Shown: in pieces, positions 1 to 8,187 of the stretch
How the letters are laid out: every line of letters begins with the position of its first letter
Numbering within the stretch: position 1 is the first letter of the stretch
Assembly: GCA_963204815.1 (NCBI GenBank)
Contig: CAUJHQ010000115.1
Coordinates: 1-64,000 of the forward strand
Length of the DNA stretch: 64,000 bases
Source: Pseudomonadota bacterium
Lineage (GTDB): Bacteria > Pseudomonadota > Gammaproteobacteria > Burkholderiales > Burkholderiaceae_C
Reading direction: 5' to 3'
Translations under genes and position numbers: made by a program
The notes under the pieces: model-generated
Seen by the model: the letters and a program-made list of their open reading frames with translations, nothing else
What the model was told of the DNA's origin: nothing
Databases searched by the model: none

Positions 1-68
1 CAGTCATCGAGGCGCTCGGGGAACAGAACGCTCTGGGTGCGATCCTGGCCTTCGACGTACCGTCCCAT
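1..68 (-). CDS. IS1182-type transposase, N-terminal fragment (runs off the left edge)
   Basis: The minus-strand frame entering from the window edge opens MGRYVEGQDRTQ and reaches FPERLDD before the sequence ends. This is how IS1182-type DDE transposases begin (M-x-R-Y/F-x-x-G-x-x-R-x-Q, then a Leu/Pro and LDD motif). Only 22 codons are present, so it cannot be told whether the element is intact. A GTGGAG lies about 6 bases before the ATG and supports this start. The DNA from 69 to about 230 would be the upstream end of the insertion sequence, but I could not place its terminal inverted repeat. The ORF-track entries at 4..198 and 96..314 are shadows of this region. Confidence 0.7.
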   Translation of the reverse strand, partial: MGRYVEGQDRTQSVLFPERLDD

Positions 69-288
69 CGTCCGCTCCACTCGGTCTGATGGGAGCTATG
101 ACATCGACCAGGGCCAAGAGTTTCCACACAGCCTCGGTCGAGAGGCGCCAATGCACCCATCCGCATGAACGTCCTCGACCCGCAAATCCCAACCCCACGT
201 CAGCCTGATCGAAACGCGCCGCCGATCCGGCGCATGCACCACCCCAGGACTGGAAACCGCTCGCCCGCCCCGCCCGCCCCGCCCGCCC

Positions 289-1260
289 TCAGCGCCCCCG
301 CGTCGCCGGCGCATGGGCCGCCTTGCGGATGGCCAAGGCCAGCGAGCGGATGGTCGGGTTCGCCGCCAGGTGCCGGGTGACGAAGAAGCTCACCGGCGGC
401 AGGTTCCAGGTCAGCTTGTAGGGCAGGGCGGCGCACTCGCCGCGCTGCACCAGGTCGGCGGCGATGTCCTTGGCCAGCAGCGTCACGCCGTTGGGCAGGT
501 GGCGCATCACGGTCTCGATCGTGCGCAGCGACATCGTCTCGACCACCGGCGGCGGCGGCTGCACGCCCGCGCTCAGGAACATCGCCGTGAAGGTGCGCCG
601 CATCGGTGTGTTCGGCGGCGGGAAGATCCAGTCCAGCCCGGCCAGGCGCGCCCAGTCCAGCGGACCGCGCGACAGGCGCGACTGGCTGCGTGCCGGCACC
701 AGCAGGCAGGGCTCCTGCTCGTAGATGGGTTCCTGCTCGACCTCGATGCCGAACTGGTGGTCGAACGAGCGGCCGATGGCGCAGTCGATCTCGCGCGCCG
801 AGAGCGCCGCCACCAGCTCGTCGGTCGTGCCCTCGCGCGACAGCACCGCCACGCGCGGCGTCTGCCCCAGCAGGTGCGTGACGGCGGCGTTCAGCAGGCC
901 CTCCGGCACCTGCGGCGTGATGCCCAGGCGCACGCGGTCGATGAGCCCGGTGTCGATGGCCGTCAGCACGTGGGCCGTGGCGTCGACGTCGGCCAGCGTC
1001 ACCTGCGCCAGCCGCAGCACCGCGCGGCCGGCGGCGGTGGTCGTCAGGCCGCGGCTCGTGCGCTCGAACAGCCGCGTCATGAAGATGTCCTCGATCTCGC
1101 GCAGCGCCTTCGTGATGGCGGGCTGGCTGAGGTTCATTTCCGCGGCCACGCGGCTCAGCGTGCGGTGGCGCTCCAGGCTCTGCAGCAGCGCCAGGTGGCG
1201 CAGCTTCAGGCGCGAGCCCACGCTGTGGCGCAGGCGCGAGGAACGTTCCAGTTCGGGCAT
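289..1260 (-). CDS. LysR-family transcriptional regulator
   Basis: A 323-residue LysR-type regulator. An N-terminal winged helix-turn-helix (about residues 20-80) contains the family's typical AAEMNLSQPAITKALREIE recognition region, followed by the linker helix and a periplasmic-binding-protein-like effector domain (about 95-300). Length is normal for the family. It lies divergently from the GAF-TRAP-monooxygenase gene set with only 69 bp between the start codons. That is the classical LysR arrangement, so it probably controls that cassette in response to the imported compound or a metabolite of it. The N-terminus resembles regulators of aromatic catabolism such as PcaQ/GbpR types, but the effector cannot be read from sequence. 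Confidence 0.93.
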   Translation of the reverse strand: MPELERSSRLRHSVGSRLKLRHLALLQSLERHRTLSRVAAEMNLSQPAITKALREIEDIFMTRLFERTSRGLTTTAAGRAVLRLAQVTLADVDATAHVLTAIDTGLIDRVRLGITPQVPEGLLNAAVTHLLGQTPRVAVLSREGTTDELVAALSAREIDCAIGRSFDHQFGIEVEQEPIYEQEPCLLVPARSQSRLSRGPLDWARLAGLDWIFPPPNTPMRRTFTAMFLSAGVQPPPPVVETMSLRTIETVMRHLPNGVTLLAKDIAADLVQRGECAALPYKLTWNLPPVSFFVTRHLAANPTIRSLALAIRKAAHAPATRGR

Positions 1261-1329
1261 GCCACGCAGGTTATACGACCATCAGAATATTGTCTGCCAA
1301 GGTAATTGCCCGATCCTAGACTCGGCTGC
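1261..1329. promoter_or_regulatory. Divergent LysR / GAF-TRAP intergenic control region
   Basis: This 69-bp gap separates two divergent starts. It is locally AT-rich (TTATACGACCATCAGAATAT) against a ~70% GC background, as expected for a LysR operator region. TAGACT at 1317-1322 is a plausible -10 for the rightward gene and lies 7 bases before its ATG, so that message could be leaderless. No convincing -35 at 17 bp spacing was found. Confidence 0.4.
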
Positions 1330-1896
1330 ATGTCCACCGCCTGCCCGGCCACGACGCCCCTCGGCGCCACGCTCAGCGTGGGCCTCTGCGCGAACCTGCT
1401 CGACGCCATCGCCGAGGCGCCCGGCGCCGACGCCGCGCTCGCGAAGGTGGACGCCTATCGCCGCCTGCTGGCCGGGCCCGGCATCTTCAGCATCCAGCTC
1501 AACGTGACGACGCGCGACGACCCCGGCAACGAGATCCGGCTGCAGCGGCTGTACTCGTCGGCGGGCGGCGAGTTCCCGGTGCAGGGCCGCAAGCGCAAGA
1601 CGCTGACGCCGTGGACCGAGACGCTGTTCGGGCGCGGCGAGGTGTTCGTGGCCGAAGGCAGCGACGCCCTCGAACGCACCTTCGACGACTACGCGCAGAT
1701 GCGCCCGCTGGGCCTGAACGCCGTCGTCAACGTGCCGATGATGGCGGGCCGCCTGTGCTACGCCACCTTCAACGTCTTCGGCACGCGCGGCGCGTGGCAG
1801 CCTTCGGAGGTACTGGCGCTGCGGCTGCTGGCGCTGGCCGCGGCCCGCTGGGTGTCGCCCGCGCCCGACCTCGCCTATTCGCTGACCCCCCGATGA
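1330..1896 (+). CDS. GAF-domain protein, first gene of the TRAP cassette
   Basis: A 188-residue soluble protein beginning MSTACPATT. The track's start at 1306 is an upstream TTG; the ATG at 1330 is preferred because a TAGACT -10 element lies just before it. The body resembles a single GAF domain: a predicted helix, a strand set around QLNVTTRDD, the TPWTETLFGRGEVF segment, and NVPMMAGRLCYATFNVFG near the end, which is typical of GAF strands. There is no output domain. It probably binds a small molecule or acts as an accessory sensor for the LysR/TRAP locus. The next gene starts 64 bp downstream with no visible promoter, which suggests cotranscription. Confidence 0.75.
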   Translation: MSTACPATTPLGATLSVGLCANLLDAIAEAPGADAALAKVDAYRRLLAGPGIFSIQLNVTTRDDPGNEIRLQRLYSSAGGEFPVQGRKRKTLTPWTETLFGRGEVFVAEGSDALERTFDDYAQMRPLGLNAVVNVPMMAGRLCYATFNVFGTRGAWQPSEVLALRLLALAAARWVSPAPDLAYSLTPR

Positions 1897-1960
1897 ACCC
1901 CCCGCCGCCGGCCCTGCACCGCGGCCGGGCCTGACCGCCACCCTCCAGGAAGGACCGAGC

Positions 1961-3097
1961 ATGTTGCGCACCCCGTTGTATTCCCTCATCGCCAGCGCCG
2001 TGCTGCTGGCCGCCGGCCCGGCCCGCGCCGACCTCGGCGAGGACTGGCTGGCCGGCAAGGTCGCCACCGGCAACCCGGCCATCACCTACGCGGGGGCGCC
2101 GATCGAGTTCAAGTACAGCCACCCGTCGCCGCCGGCGTCGATCCTCGTTCCGCCGACGCAGGCGAACCTGAAGCGCATCGCCGCGGCCAGCAACGGCAAG
2201 CTCGTCTTCAAGGAGTACGGCTCGGGCAGCCTGTTCGGCGCGCGCGACGGCTTCAAGGGCGTGCGCACCGGCGTCGGCGAGTGGGGCGTCTGCTACCCCA
2301 CGTACGAAGGCCGCGGCATGTCGCTGTCGCGCGTGTGGGAGCAGCCCTTCGTGACCCCGTCCAACCCGATGGTGGCCACGCGCATCGCGCAGGAGCTGGC
2401 GGCGAAGTACTTCGTGCCCGAGTTCAAGAAGCAGGGCGTCGCCTGGGGCAACCACGTCGCGTTCCAGCCCGCCGACATCCTGAGCAAGAAGCCGATCCGC
2501 AAGCTGGAAGACCTGCAGGGCCTGAAGGTCGGCGCGCAGGGCATGTCGCCCGACGTCGCGAAGGCGCTCGGCGTGGCGCTGGTCAACCTGCCGTACCCCG
2601 AGCTCTACACCGCGCTGCAGCAGGGCGTGATCGACGCCGTGTTCTGGGTCGACGCGGGCTTCGTGCCGTTCAAGCTGCACGAGGTGGCCAAGTTCCACAC
2701 CTCGCTGGGCCTGACCGGCGGCGGCGCCTGGACCTGCTACAACCCCGAGGCCGTCGCCAAGCTGCCGCCGGACCTGCAGCAGCTGTACCTGCGCGGCCTG
2801 GAACCGTTCGCGATGGTCAACACCAAGATCTCCGGCGTCGACTTCTCGGTCAAGGCGCGCGACGCCTACAAGGCCGCCGGCGTCGAGATGATCACGCTGG
2901 CCCCGGCCGAGCTGCAGCGCTTCAAGGACCGCCTGCAGCCGGTGGTCGACGCCTGGGCGAACGACCTCGAAAAGGACAAGGTCCCGGCCAAGGCGCTGCT
3001 GAAGGACATCCAGGCGCTGTCGGCCAAGTACCAGGCGCTGTCGCCGAACGACCTGATGAAGCTGTCGATCGAGAACCCGGTGGTGGTGCAGCAGTGA
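1961..3097 (+). CDS. TRAP transporter solute-binding protein (DctP family)
   Basis: A 378-residue periplasmic binding protein with a cleavable signal peptide (hydrophobic run ASAVLLAAGPARA, cleavage near residue 24). AGGAAGGA ends 6 bases before the ATG. The DctP fold is recognisable from the LQGLKVGAQGMSPDVAKALG segment, which carries the region that binds ligand carboxylates in this family, and from the VFWVDAG stretch. It would capture an organic acid in the periplasm and pass it to the DctQ and DctM permeases encoded immediately downstream. The ligand is not predictable. Neighbouring VOC, hydrolase and monooxygenase genes hint at a substrate to be oxidised and cleaved. Confidence 0.92.
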   Translation: MLRTPLYSLIASAVLLAAGPARADLGEDWLAGKVATGNPAITYAGAPIEFKYSHPSPPASILVPPTQANLKRIAAASNGKLVFKEYGSGSLFGARDGFKGVRTGVGEWGVCYPTYEGRGMSLSRVWEQPFVTPSNPMVATRIAQELAAKYFVPEFKKQGVAWGNHVAFQPADILSKKPIRKLEDLQGLKVGAQGMSPDVAKALGVALVNLPYPELYTALQQGVIDAVFWVDAGFVPFKLHEVAKFHTSLGLTGGGAWTCYNPEAVAKLPPDLQQLYLRGLEPFAMVNTKISGVDFSVKARDAYKAAGVEMITLAPAELQRFKDRLQPVVDAWANDLEKDKVPAKALLKDIQALSAKYQALSPNDLMKLSIENPVVVQQ

Positions 3098-3129
3098 ACG
3101 CGCCGGGCCGCTCCCGCGCGCTTGCCGCG

Positions 3130-3144
3130 CCGCCCGCCGGGCGG
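3130..3144 (+). other. Hairpin between binding-protein and permease genes
   Basis: CCGCCC-GCC-GGGCGG forms a compact 6-bp stem in the 58-bp gap between the TRAP binding protein and the small permease. Its 3' arm runs into the GGAGGG that would be the permease's ribosome-binding site. Such a hairpin can stabilise the upstream message and lower translation of the permease, matching the usual excess of binding protein over membrane subunits. The function is inference. Confidence 0.4.
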
Positions 3145-3155
3145 AGGGCCGGCCC

Positions 3156-3734
3156 GTGAACGACGACCCGGTGCTCGACTCGCAGGACGCGCGCGACCAG
3201 GGCCTGGCGCCGCCGGCGCTGGAGCCCGACGCGCTGGGCGGCCGCTGGCTCAACGCCGGCCTGCCGAAGCTGCTGCGCGACATCGCGGCCTTCGTGCTGC
3301 TGCCGCTGATCGTCGGCGTGATCGCGGTCGACGTCGTCGGCCGCTACTTCTTCAGCCACCCCTTCCAGTGGTCGCAGGAGATCGCCACGCTGGCGCTGCT
3401 GATGCTGTTCGTGGCCGCCATTCCGTTCACCACCGCTTCGAACGGCCACGTGCGCACCGAGTCGCTGTACGAGAAGTACCCGCCGCGCGTGCGCGCGGCG
3501 ACCGACGCGGTGGGCGCGCTGTGCGGCGCGGTGTTCATGGGCGTGGTGGCGTACTGGCAGTTCCGCGAACTGCCGGGCATGGTCGCGCGCGACGAAGGGG
3601 CCGAGTTCATCGACCTGCCGTACTGGCCGATCAGTCTCTTCGTCGCGCTGTGCATGCTGTTCGGGCTGGTGCAGCTGCTGCTGCGCGCCGTGCAGCGCGC
3701 GCGTGACGCGCTGGCGCCGGAGGCGCGGCCTTGA
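3156..3734 (+). CDS. TRAP transporter small permease (DctQ family)
   Basis: A 192-residue inner-membrane protein starting at GTG with GGAGG upstream. It has four hydrophobic segments: FVLLPLIVGVIAVDVVG, IATLALLMLFVAAIPF, VGALCGAVFMGVVAY and ISLFVALCMLFGLVQLL. The FQWSQEIA motif after the first segment is typical of DctQ proteins. The ~40-residue N-terminal cytoplasmic extension is somewhat longer than usual. It pairs with the large permease, whose TTG start overlaps this gene's TGA stop, so translation is probably coupled. Confidence 0.9.
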   Translation: MNDDPVLDSQDARDQGLAPPALEPDALGGRWLNAGLPKLLRDIAAFVLLPLIVGVIAVDVVGRYFFSHPFQWSQEIATLALLMLFVAAIPFTTASNGHVRTESLYEKYPPRVRAATDAVGALCGAVFMGVVAYWQFRELPGMVARDEGAEFIDLPYWPISLFVALCMLFGLVQLLLRAVQRARDALAPEARP

Positions 3735-5032
3735 GCCTGATCGCGGTCGGCTACATCGCCATCGTCGCGATGCTGGCGCTGATCCTGCTGGGCATCCCGA
3801 TCGGCTGGGCGATGGCGATCGTCGGCGTGCTGGGCGAACTCCACGTCACCGGCTTCACGGTCGCTGCATCGAAGCTGAGCCTGACGCTGTGGGAGAACGG
3901 CACGCTGTTCGTCTTCATCGCGTTGCCGCTGTTCCTGCTGATGGGCCAGCTGGCCTACCGCACCGGCATCACCGACGACCTGTACGACTGCATCAGCAAG
4001 TGGTTCGGCCACATGCCCGGCGGCATCGCTGTGTCGGCGGTGCTGTCCAACGCGGCCTACGGGGCCGTCACCGGCAGCAGCATCGCGTCCGTCGCCACGC
4101 TCGGGCCGATGGTGATGCCGGAGTTCCGCAAGTACCGCTACGACCTCAGCCTGGCCACCGGCACGCTGGCCTCGGCCGGCACGCTGGCGGTGCTGGTGCC
4201 GCCGAGCACGCTGCTGGTGATCTACGGCGTCTGGACCGAGACCTCGATCGCCGAGCTCTTCATGGCCGGCATCGTGCCCTGCCTGCTGCTGACGGTGGTG
4301 TACTGCGCCGTGCTGGCGCTGTGGTGCACGCTGAAGCCGGAAGTCGGGCCGCGCGGCCCGCGCCACCCCTGGCCGGTGCGCCTGGCCTCGCTGCGCAAGC
4401 TGCTGCCGGCGCTGGTGCTCATCACCATCGTGCTCGGCGGCATCTACGGCGGCGTGATGACGCCTTCGGAGTCGGCCGCCGTGGGCGTGCTCGGCGTGCT
4501 GGCCATCGCCCTCGCGATGCGGCGCTTCCGCTGGGCGGCGCTGGCCGAGTCGCTGCGCCAGACCATCGCGACCTCGGGCATGGTGTTCGTGATCGTGGTC
4601 ACCGGCATCATGTTCACGCGCTTCATGGTGCACACCAACGTCACGGCCGACTTCGTGGCGATGATCGCCGGCTGGGATCTCGGCCGCACCGGCCTGCTGC
4701 TGGCGATGCTGCTGCTGTACTTCGTGCTCGGCACCGCGCTCGACGGCCTGGGCATGCTGATCCTCAGCCTGCCCTTCGTGATGCCGCTGATGGCCACCGC
4801 CGGCGTCGACAAGGTCTGGTTCGGCATCTTCCTGTGCGTGATGATGGAACTGGCCGCGGTGAGCCCGCCGGTCGGCATCACGGTGGCCGTGATGCGCAGC
4901 GTGGCGCCGGACGTGCCGACGAACGTGATCTTCCGCGGCTGCTACCCGTTCCTGGGCCTGACGGTCCTGCTGACCTTCGCGCTGATCGCCTGGCCCGCGC
5001 TGGCGCTGTGGCTGCCGGCCGCGATGCGCTAG
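3731..5032 (+). CDS. TRAP transporter large permease (DctM family)
   Basis: A 433-residue multi-spanning protein of normal DctM length, starting at TTG in a TTGA overlap with the previous stop. Family features include the GIPIGWAMA motif near the N-terminus, the VTGSSIASVATLG loop, the LVPPSTLLVIYG segment and the ELAAVSPPVGITVAV motif near the C-terminus, which form the re-entrant hairpins of the transport core. It uses an ion gradient (usually sodium) to move the ligand delivered by the binding protein. It completes a three-part TRAP system followed by metabolic genes. Confidence 0.94.
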   Translation: MSLIAVGYIAIVAMLALILLGIPIGWAMAIVGVLGELHVTGFTVAASKLSLTLWENGTLFVFIALPLFLLMGQLAYRTGITDDLYDCISKWFGHMPGGIAVSAVLSNAAYGAVTGSSIASVATLGPMVMPEFRKYRYDLSLATGTLASAGTLAVLVPPSTLLVIYGVWTETSIAELFMAGIVPCLLLTVVYCAVLALWCTLKPEVGPRGPRHPWPVRLASLRKLLPALVLITIVLGGIYGGVMTPSESAAVGVLGVLAIALAMRRFRWAALAESLRQTIATSGMVFVIVVTGIMFTRFMVHTNVTADFVAMIAGWDLGRTGLLLAMLLLYFVLGTALDGLGMLILSLPFVMPLMATAGVDKVWFGIFLCVMMELAAVSPPVGITVAVMRSVAPDVPTNVIFRGCYPFLGLTVLLTFALIAWPALALWLPAAMR

Positions 5033-5076
5033 CGCCGGCCGGGCGCCGCACCTCCGAACCCGTTGGGGACCTCGAC

Positions 5077-5484
5077 ATGCCCGTGACCGCCTTGCACCAC
5101 TTCACGATCCGCTGCACGCCGGACGAACTGCCGCCGCTGGTGGACTTCTACACGCGGGTCATGCGCCTCGAGGTCGGCGCGCGGCCGGACATCCCGGCGC
5201 CCGGCGCCTGGCTGTACGCCGACGGCCAGCCGATCGTGCACCTGTACGCGTTCCTCCAGCAGCCCGACCGGCCGGTCGAGCCCGTCACCGGCCCGGTCGA
5301 CCACATCTCGTTCCGCTCGCGCGGCCTCGTCGAGATGCGCGCGCACCTGGCCGCGCAGGGCGTGCCGTTCGCCGAAGCGCCGGTGCCGGGCTGGCCGCTG
5401 CACCAGGTCTTCGTGCACGACCCGCGCGGCCTGAAGATCGAGATGACCTTCTTCCTGGACCAGGAAGCCGGGTCCGCCGCATGA
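5077..5484 (+). CDS. VOC-superfamily protein (glyoxalase/extradiol-dioxygenase fold)
   Basis: A 135-residue single VOC module starting at the ATG at 5077 (the track's frame from 3703 is a read-through shadow). It has the paired beta-alpha-beta-beta-beta pattern: LHHFTIRC at the start, VDHISFRSRG at about residue 73 and LKIEMTFF near the end. The histidines in the first two and the glutamate in the last sit where VOC enzymes bind their divalent metal. The stop overlaps the next start (ATGA), so it is translationally coupled to the hydrolase. In this position it may be a ring-cleaving dioxygenase, an isomerase or a glyoxalase. The substrate is unknown. Confidence 0.85.
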   Translation: MPVTALHHFTIRCTPDELPPLVDFYTRVMRLEVGARPDIPAPGAWLYADGQPIVHLYAFLQQPDRPVEPVTGPVDHISFRSRGLVEMRAHLAAQGVPFAEAPVPGWPLHQVFVHDPRGLKIEMTFFLDQEAGSAA

Positions 5485-6275
5485 CGCGCTTCGTGCAGGC
5501 CGGCGACCTGCGCATCGCCTTCGAGCGCGAGGGCGACGGCCCGCCGCTGCTGCTGATGCACGGTGCCGAGGCGTCGCGGTCGATGTTCGCGGCGCTGACG
5601 CCCCACCTCGCCCGGCACTTCAGCGTGATCGCGTACGACCAGCGCGATTGCGGCGACAGCGAAGGGCCGGAGCGGCCGTCGACGCTGGCCGACCTCGCCG
5701 ACGACGCGGCCGCGCTGGTCCGTGCGCTCGGCCTGGGCCGCGTGCACGTGTTCGGCTCGTCATTCGGCGGCCGGGTGGCGCAGGCGCTGGCGCTGCGGCA
5801 TCCGGCGCTCGTCGACCGGCTCGTGCTGGGCAGCACCTGGCCCGTGCCCGCGGCCTACGACGCGCTGTGTCCCGATGCCGGCCGCCTCGCGGACCTGCGC
5901 GCGCGCCTGCCGGACACGGCCGAGGAACTGGCCGGCTGGTTCTTCCCCGAGCCCTTCCTCGCGCAACGGCCGGAACTGCGCCGCGTGTTCGCCGGCGCGC
6001 GGGCCGCATCGGCGCGCGCCGTGCGCCGCACGGCCACCGTGCAGACGACGCTGGCCGGCGACGCCGCCGCGATCGCTGCGCCGACGCTGCTGCTGGCCGG
6101 CGAACTCGACCGCGTCGTGCCGCCGGCGGTGACGCTGGCGATGGCCGACCGCATCCCCCATGCCCGCGCGGCCGTGCTGCCGGGCGTGGGCCACGCCACC
6201 GCGCTGCAGGCCCCGGCGCTGCTGGCGCAGCACATCGACGCCTTCCTGCGGGACGGCGAACCCGACAAGGAGTGA
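5481..6275 (+). CDS. Alpha/beta-fold hydrolase
   Basis: A 264-residue alpha/beta hydrolase of typical length. An HG oxyanion motif (LLMHGAEAS) lies near residue 28. The nucleophile elbow GSSFGG lies near residue 94, the acidic position is around GELDRVVPP, and the catalytic histidine is in GVGHATALQ near residue 238. The fold and length match meta-cleavage product hydrolases and related esterases. Its location between a VOC protein and an FAD monooxygenase fits a C-C or ester hydrolysis step in the same pathway. The start overlaps the VOC stop by four bases. Confidence 0.9.
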   Translation: MTRFVQAGDLRIAFEREGDGPPLLLMHGAEASRSMFAALTPHLARHFSVIAYDQRDCGDSEGPERPSTLADLADDAAALVRALGLGRVHVFGSSFGGRVAQALALRHPALVDRLVLGSTWPVPAAYDALCPDAGRLADLRARLPDTAEELAGWFFPEPFLAQRPELRRVFAGARAASARAVRRTATVQTTLAGDAAAIAAPTLLLAGELDRVVPPAVTLAMADRIPHARAAVLPGVGHATALQAPALLAQHIDAFLRDGEPDKE

Positions 6276-6279
6276 TCCG

Positions 6280-7410
6280 ATGGACGTTCTCATCGCCGGC
6301 GCCAGCATGGCCGGCCTCACGGCCGCCCACTGGTTCGCGCGCCTCGGCCACCGCGTCACGGTGGTCGAGCGGGCCGAGGGGCTGCGCCCCGGCGGCGCGC
6401 CGATCGACGTACGCGGCCAGGCACTCGGCACCGCCGAGCGCATGGGCATCCTCGACCGCATCGAGGCCGAGAAGGTCTCCATCGTCGAGCCGATGCCGGT
6501 GCTGGACGGTACCGGCACGCCGGTGGCCAGCCTGGACCTGCGCTGGTTCGCCAACGAGACCGACCGCGACGTCGAGATCACGCGCGACCGCCTGAACCGC
6601 ATCCTGCGCGAAGCGGTGCCCGACACGGTCGAGTTTCGCTTCGGCACCAGCGTGACCTCCATCGCCGACGGGCCCGACGGCGTGGTCGCGGGCCTGTCCG
6701 ACGGCCGGCAGGCGCGCCACGACCTCGTCGTCGGTGCCGACGGGCTGCACTCCAGCGTGCGCCGGCTCGCCTTCGGGCCGGAGAAGGACTTCGTGCGCCA
6801 CTTCGGCTACTACGTGGCGCTGGTCGACCTGCCCGAGCTGCCGGGTGGCCGCGACTGGCAGCGCGCGATGCTGAACGTGCCCGGCCTGACGATCGTCGTG
6901 CGCGACGCCGGCGACGGCCCGCAGGCCATGATGCTCGCGGCCAGCCCCGAGATCGACTACGACCACCGCGACCTGCAGGTCCAGCGCCGCATGATCGACG
7001 GCCTGCTCGCGCGCGTCGACGCCTGGCAGGTGCCGGCGCTGCGGGCGGCGTTCGCCGACCCCGCCGCGAAGGGCTTCTATTTCGATTCCGTGAGCCAGAC
7101 GCACATGCCGAGCTGGATCCGCGGCCGCGTGGCCGTGATCGGCGACGCCGGCCACTGCGGGGCGCTGCTGTCGGGCATGGGCACCACGCTGGCGATGGTG
7201 TCGGCGGAGACCCTGGCCACCACCTGGACGGCGCATGGCGGCGACGCGGCCGCCGCGTCGCCGGCGTACCACGAGCGCCTGCGCCCGTACGTCGACCAGT
7301 GCCAGGCCTTCGCGCACGAAGGCGCGCCGATCATGGTGCCGGCCACGCAGGCCGCGCTCGACGCCCGCAACGCGATGTTCCGCGAGGCCGCCGCGAAGGC
7401 CGGCGCGTGA
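6280..7410 (+). CDS. FAD-dependent monooxygenase (PHBH/UbiH-type)
   Basis: A 376-residue class A flavoprotein monooxygenase. The ATG at 6280 is chosen over the track's 6160 because AAGGAG ends 6 bases upstream and the Rossmann motif begins at once (IAGASMAGLTAA). A conserved GADGLHSSVR segment follows, and the FAD ribityl-binding VIGDAGHCGALLSGMG sits near residue 287. The family hydroxylates aromatic or polyketide-like substrates using NAD(P)H and oxygen. It is the last gene of the TRAP cassette and is followed by a large inverted repeat that probably ends transcription. Confidence 0.92.
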   Translation: MDVLIAGASMAGLTAAHWFARLGHRVTVVERAEGLRPGGAPIDVRGQALGTAERMGILDRIEAEKVSIVEPMPVLDGTGTPVASLDLRWFANETDRDVEITRDRLNRILREAVPDTVEFRFGTSVTSIADGPDGVVAGLSDGRQARHDLVVGADGLHSSVRRLAFGPEKDFVRHFGYYVALVDLPELPGGRDWQRAMLNVPGLTIVVRDAGDGPQAMMLAASPEIDYDHRDLQVQRRMIDGLLARVDAWQVPALRAAFADPAAKGFYFDSVSQTHMPSWIRGRVAVIGDAGHCGALLSGMGTTLAMVSAETLATTWTAHGGDAAAASPAYHERLRPYVDQCQAFAHEGAPIMVPATQAALDARNAMFREAAAKAGA

Positions 7411-7413
7411 CAT

Positions 7414-7490
7414 CGCCGGGTCAGATCGACATCCGCCGCCGCACAGGCCGTGGCGTCCGAACGGATGTCCGACACATCGACGACCCGGCG
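7414..7490. terminator. Nested inverted repeat between convergent genes (possible bidirectional terminator)
   Basis: The 85-bp gap between the convergent monooxygenase and DTW genes contains two nested perfect inverted repeats. The outer arms are CGCCGGGTC (7414-7422) and GACCCGGCG (7482-7490). The inner arms are GACATCCG (7428-7435) and CGGATGTC (7462-7469). The RNA from either strand would fold into a long interrupted stem. There is no T-tract, so Rho-independent termination is not certain. Confidence 0.5.
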
Positions 7491-7495
7491 ACCGG

Positions 7496-8119
7496 CTACG
7501 CTGCGCCCGAGGTCGCCTGGGGCCGGCGCCGGGCCGCCACGCCGGCGACGAAGCGTTCGAAGGCGTCGAGCAGCGGCGCGGCGTCGAAGGTCGGGCCTTC
7601 CAGCATCGCCAGCGCCTGCACGGTGGCTTCCAGCGTCGAGACCTGATCGGCTCGCCGCGCCGCGCGGATCGCGCGGTAGCGTGTCGGCGCCGGGGCGTCC
7701 AGCGACAGCCGCGGCAGCGCGGCCAGCGCCGGGTGTTCGAGCAGCATGCGCAGGCTCTTGCGCCACGTCGCGTCGAGCACCACCAGGCGCAGCGGAGCGC
7801 CGGCCGTCGTGCCCTGAGCGGGCGGCGCGGGCGCGGCCGGCACGTCCGGGTAGAGCAGCCACGTGTGCCGCGGCGGGCGGTGCAGCAGGGCGTCCAGCGC
7901 CGCGGGCGCGAAGCGCTCGCCGACGACGACCTCGCAGTGCGCCAGAGACAGGCGCAGCATCGCCACGCTGTTCTTCGCCTGCCGCTGTTCCTGCGGGTGC
8001 TGCAGCACCAGCACCTCGGTGCGATGGGCGGTCGGCCGCGCCAGCGCACACAGGCAGGTGGCCTGCGGGCGCAGGCAGCGCACGCAGACCGCGCGGCGGT
8101 GGGTGGGCGGGCCGTTCAC
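7496..8119 (-). CDS. DTW-domain protein, probable tRNA-uridine aminocarboxypropyltransferase
   Basis: A 207-residue protein starting at GTG. It opens with a cysteine knuckle (CVRCLRPQATCLCA), then QHPQEQRQAKNS, a LLYP segment and the DTW-box variant DATWRKSLRML near residue 116. These are ordered landmarks of the DTW family, which in Escherichia coli (YfiP/TapT) and animals adds an aminocarboxypropyl group from S-adenosylmethionine to uridine in tRNA. Length is normal. It is monocistronic, convergent with the TRAP cassette and downstream of the urt operon on the same strand. Confidence 0.88.
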   Translation of the reverse strand: MNGPPTHRRAVCVRCLRPQATCLCALARPTAHRTEVLVLQHPQEQRQAKNSVAMLRLSLAHCEVVVGERFAPAALDALLHRPPRHTWLLYPDVPAAPAPPAQGTTAGAPLRLVVLDATWRKSLRMLLEHPALAALPRLSLDAPAPTRYRAIRAARRADQVSTLEATVQALAMLEGPTFDAAPLLDAFERFVAGVAARRRPQATSGAA

Positions 8120-8187
8120 GCGGGAATGGTCGCACGCCGGTCCCGTCCATCGGGCGCCCGGCGCCCGGCGCGCGACGAGCCGCGACC

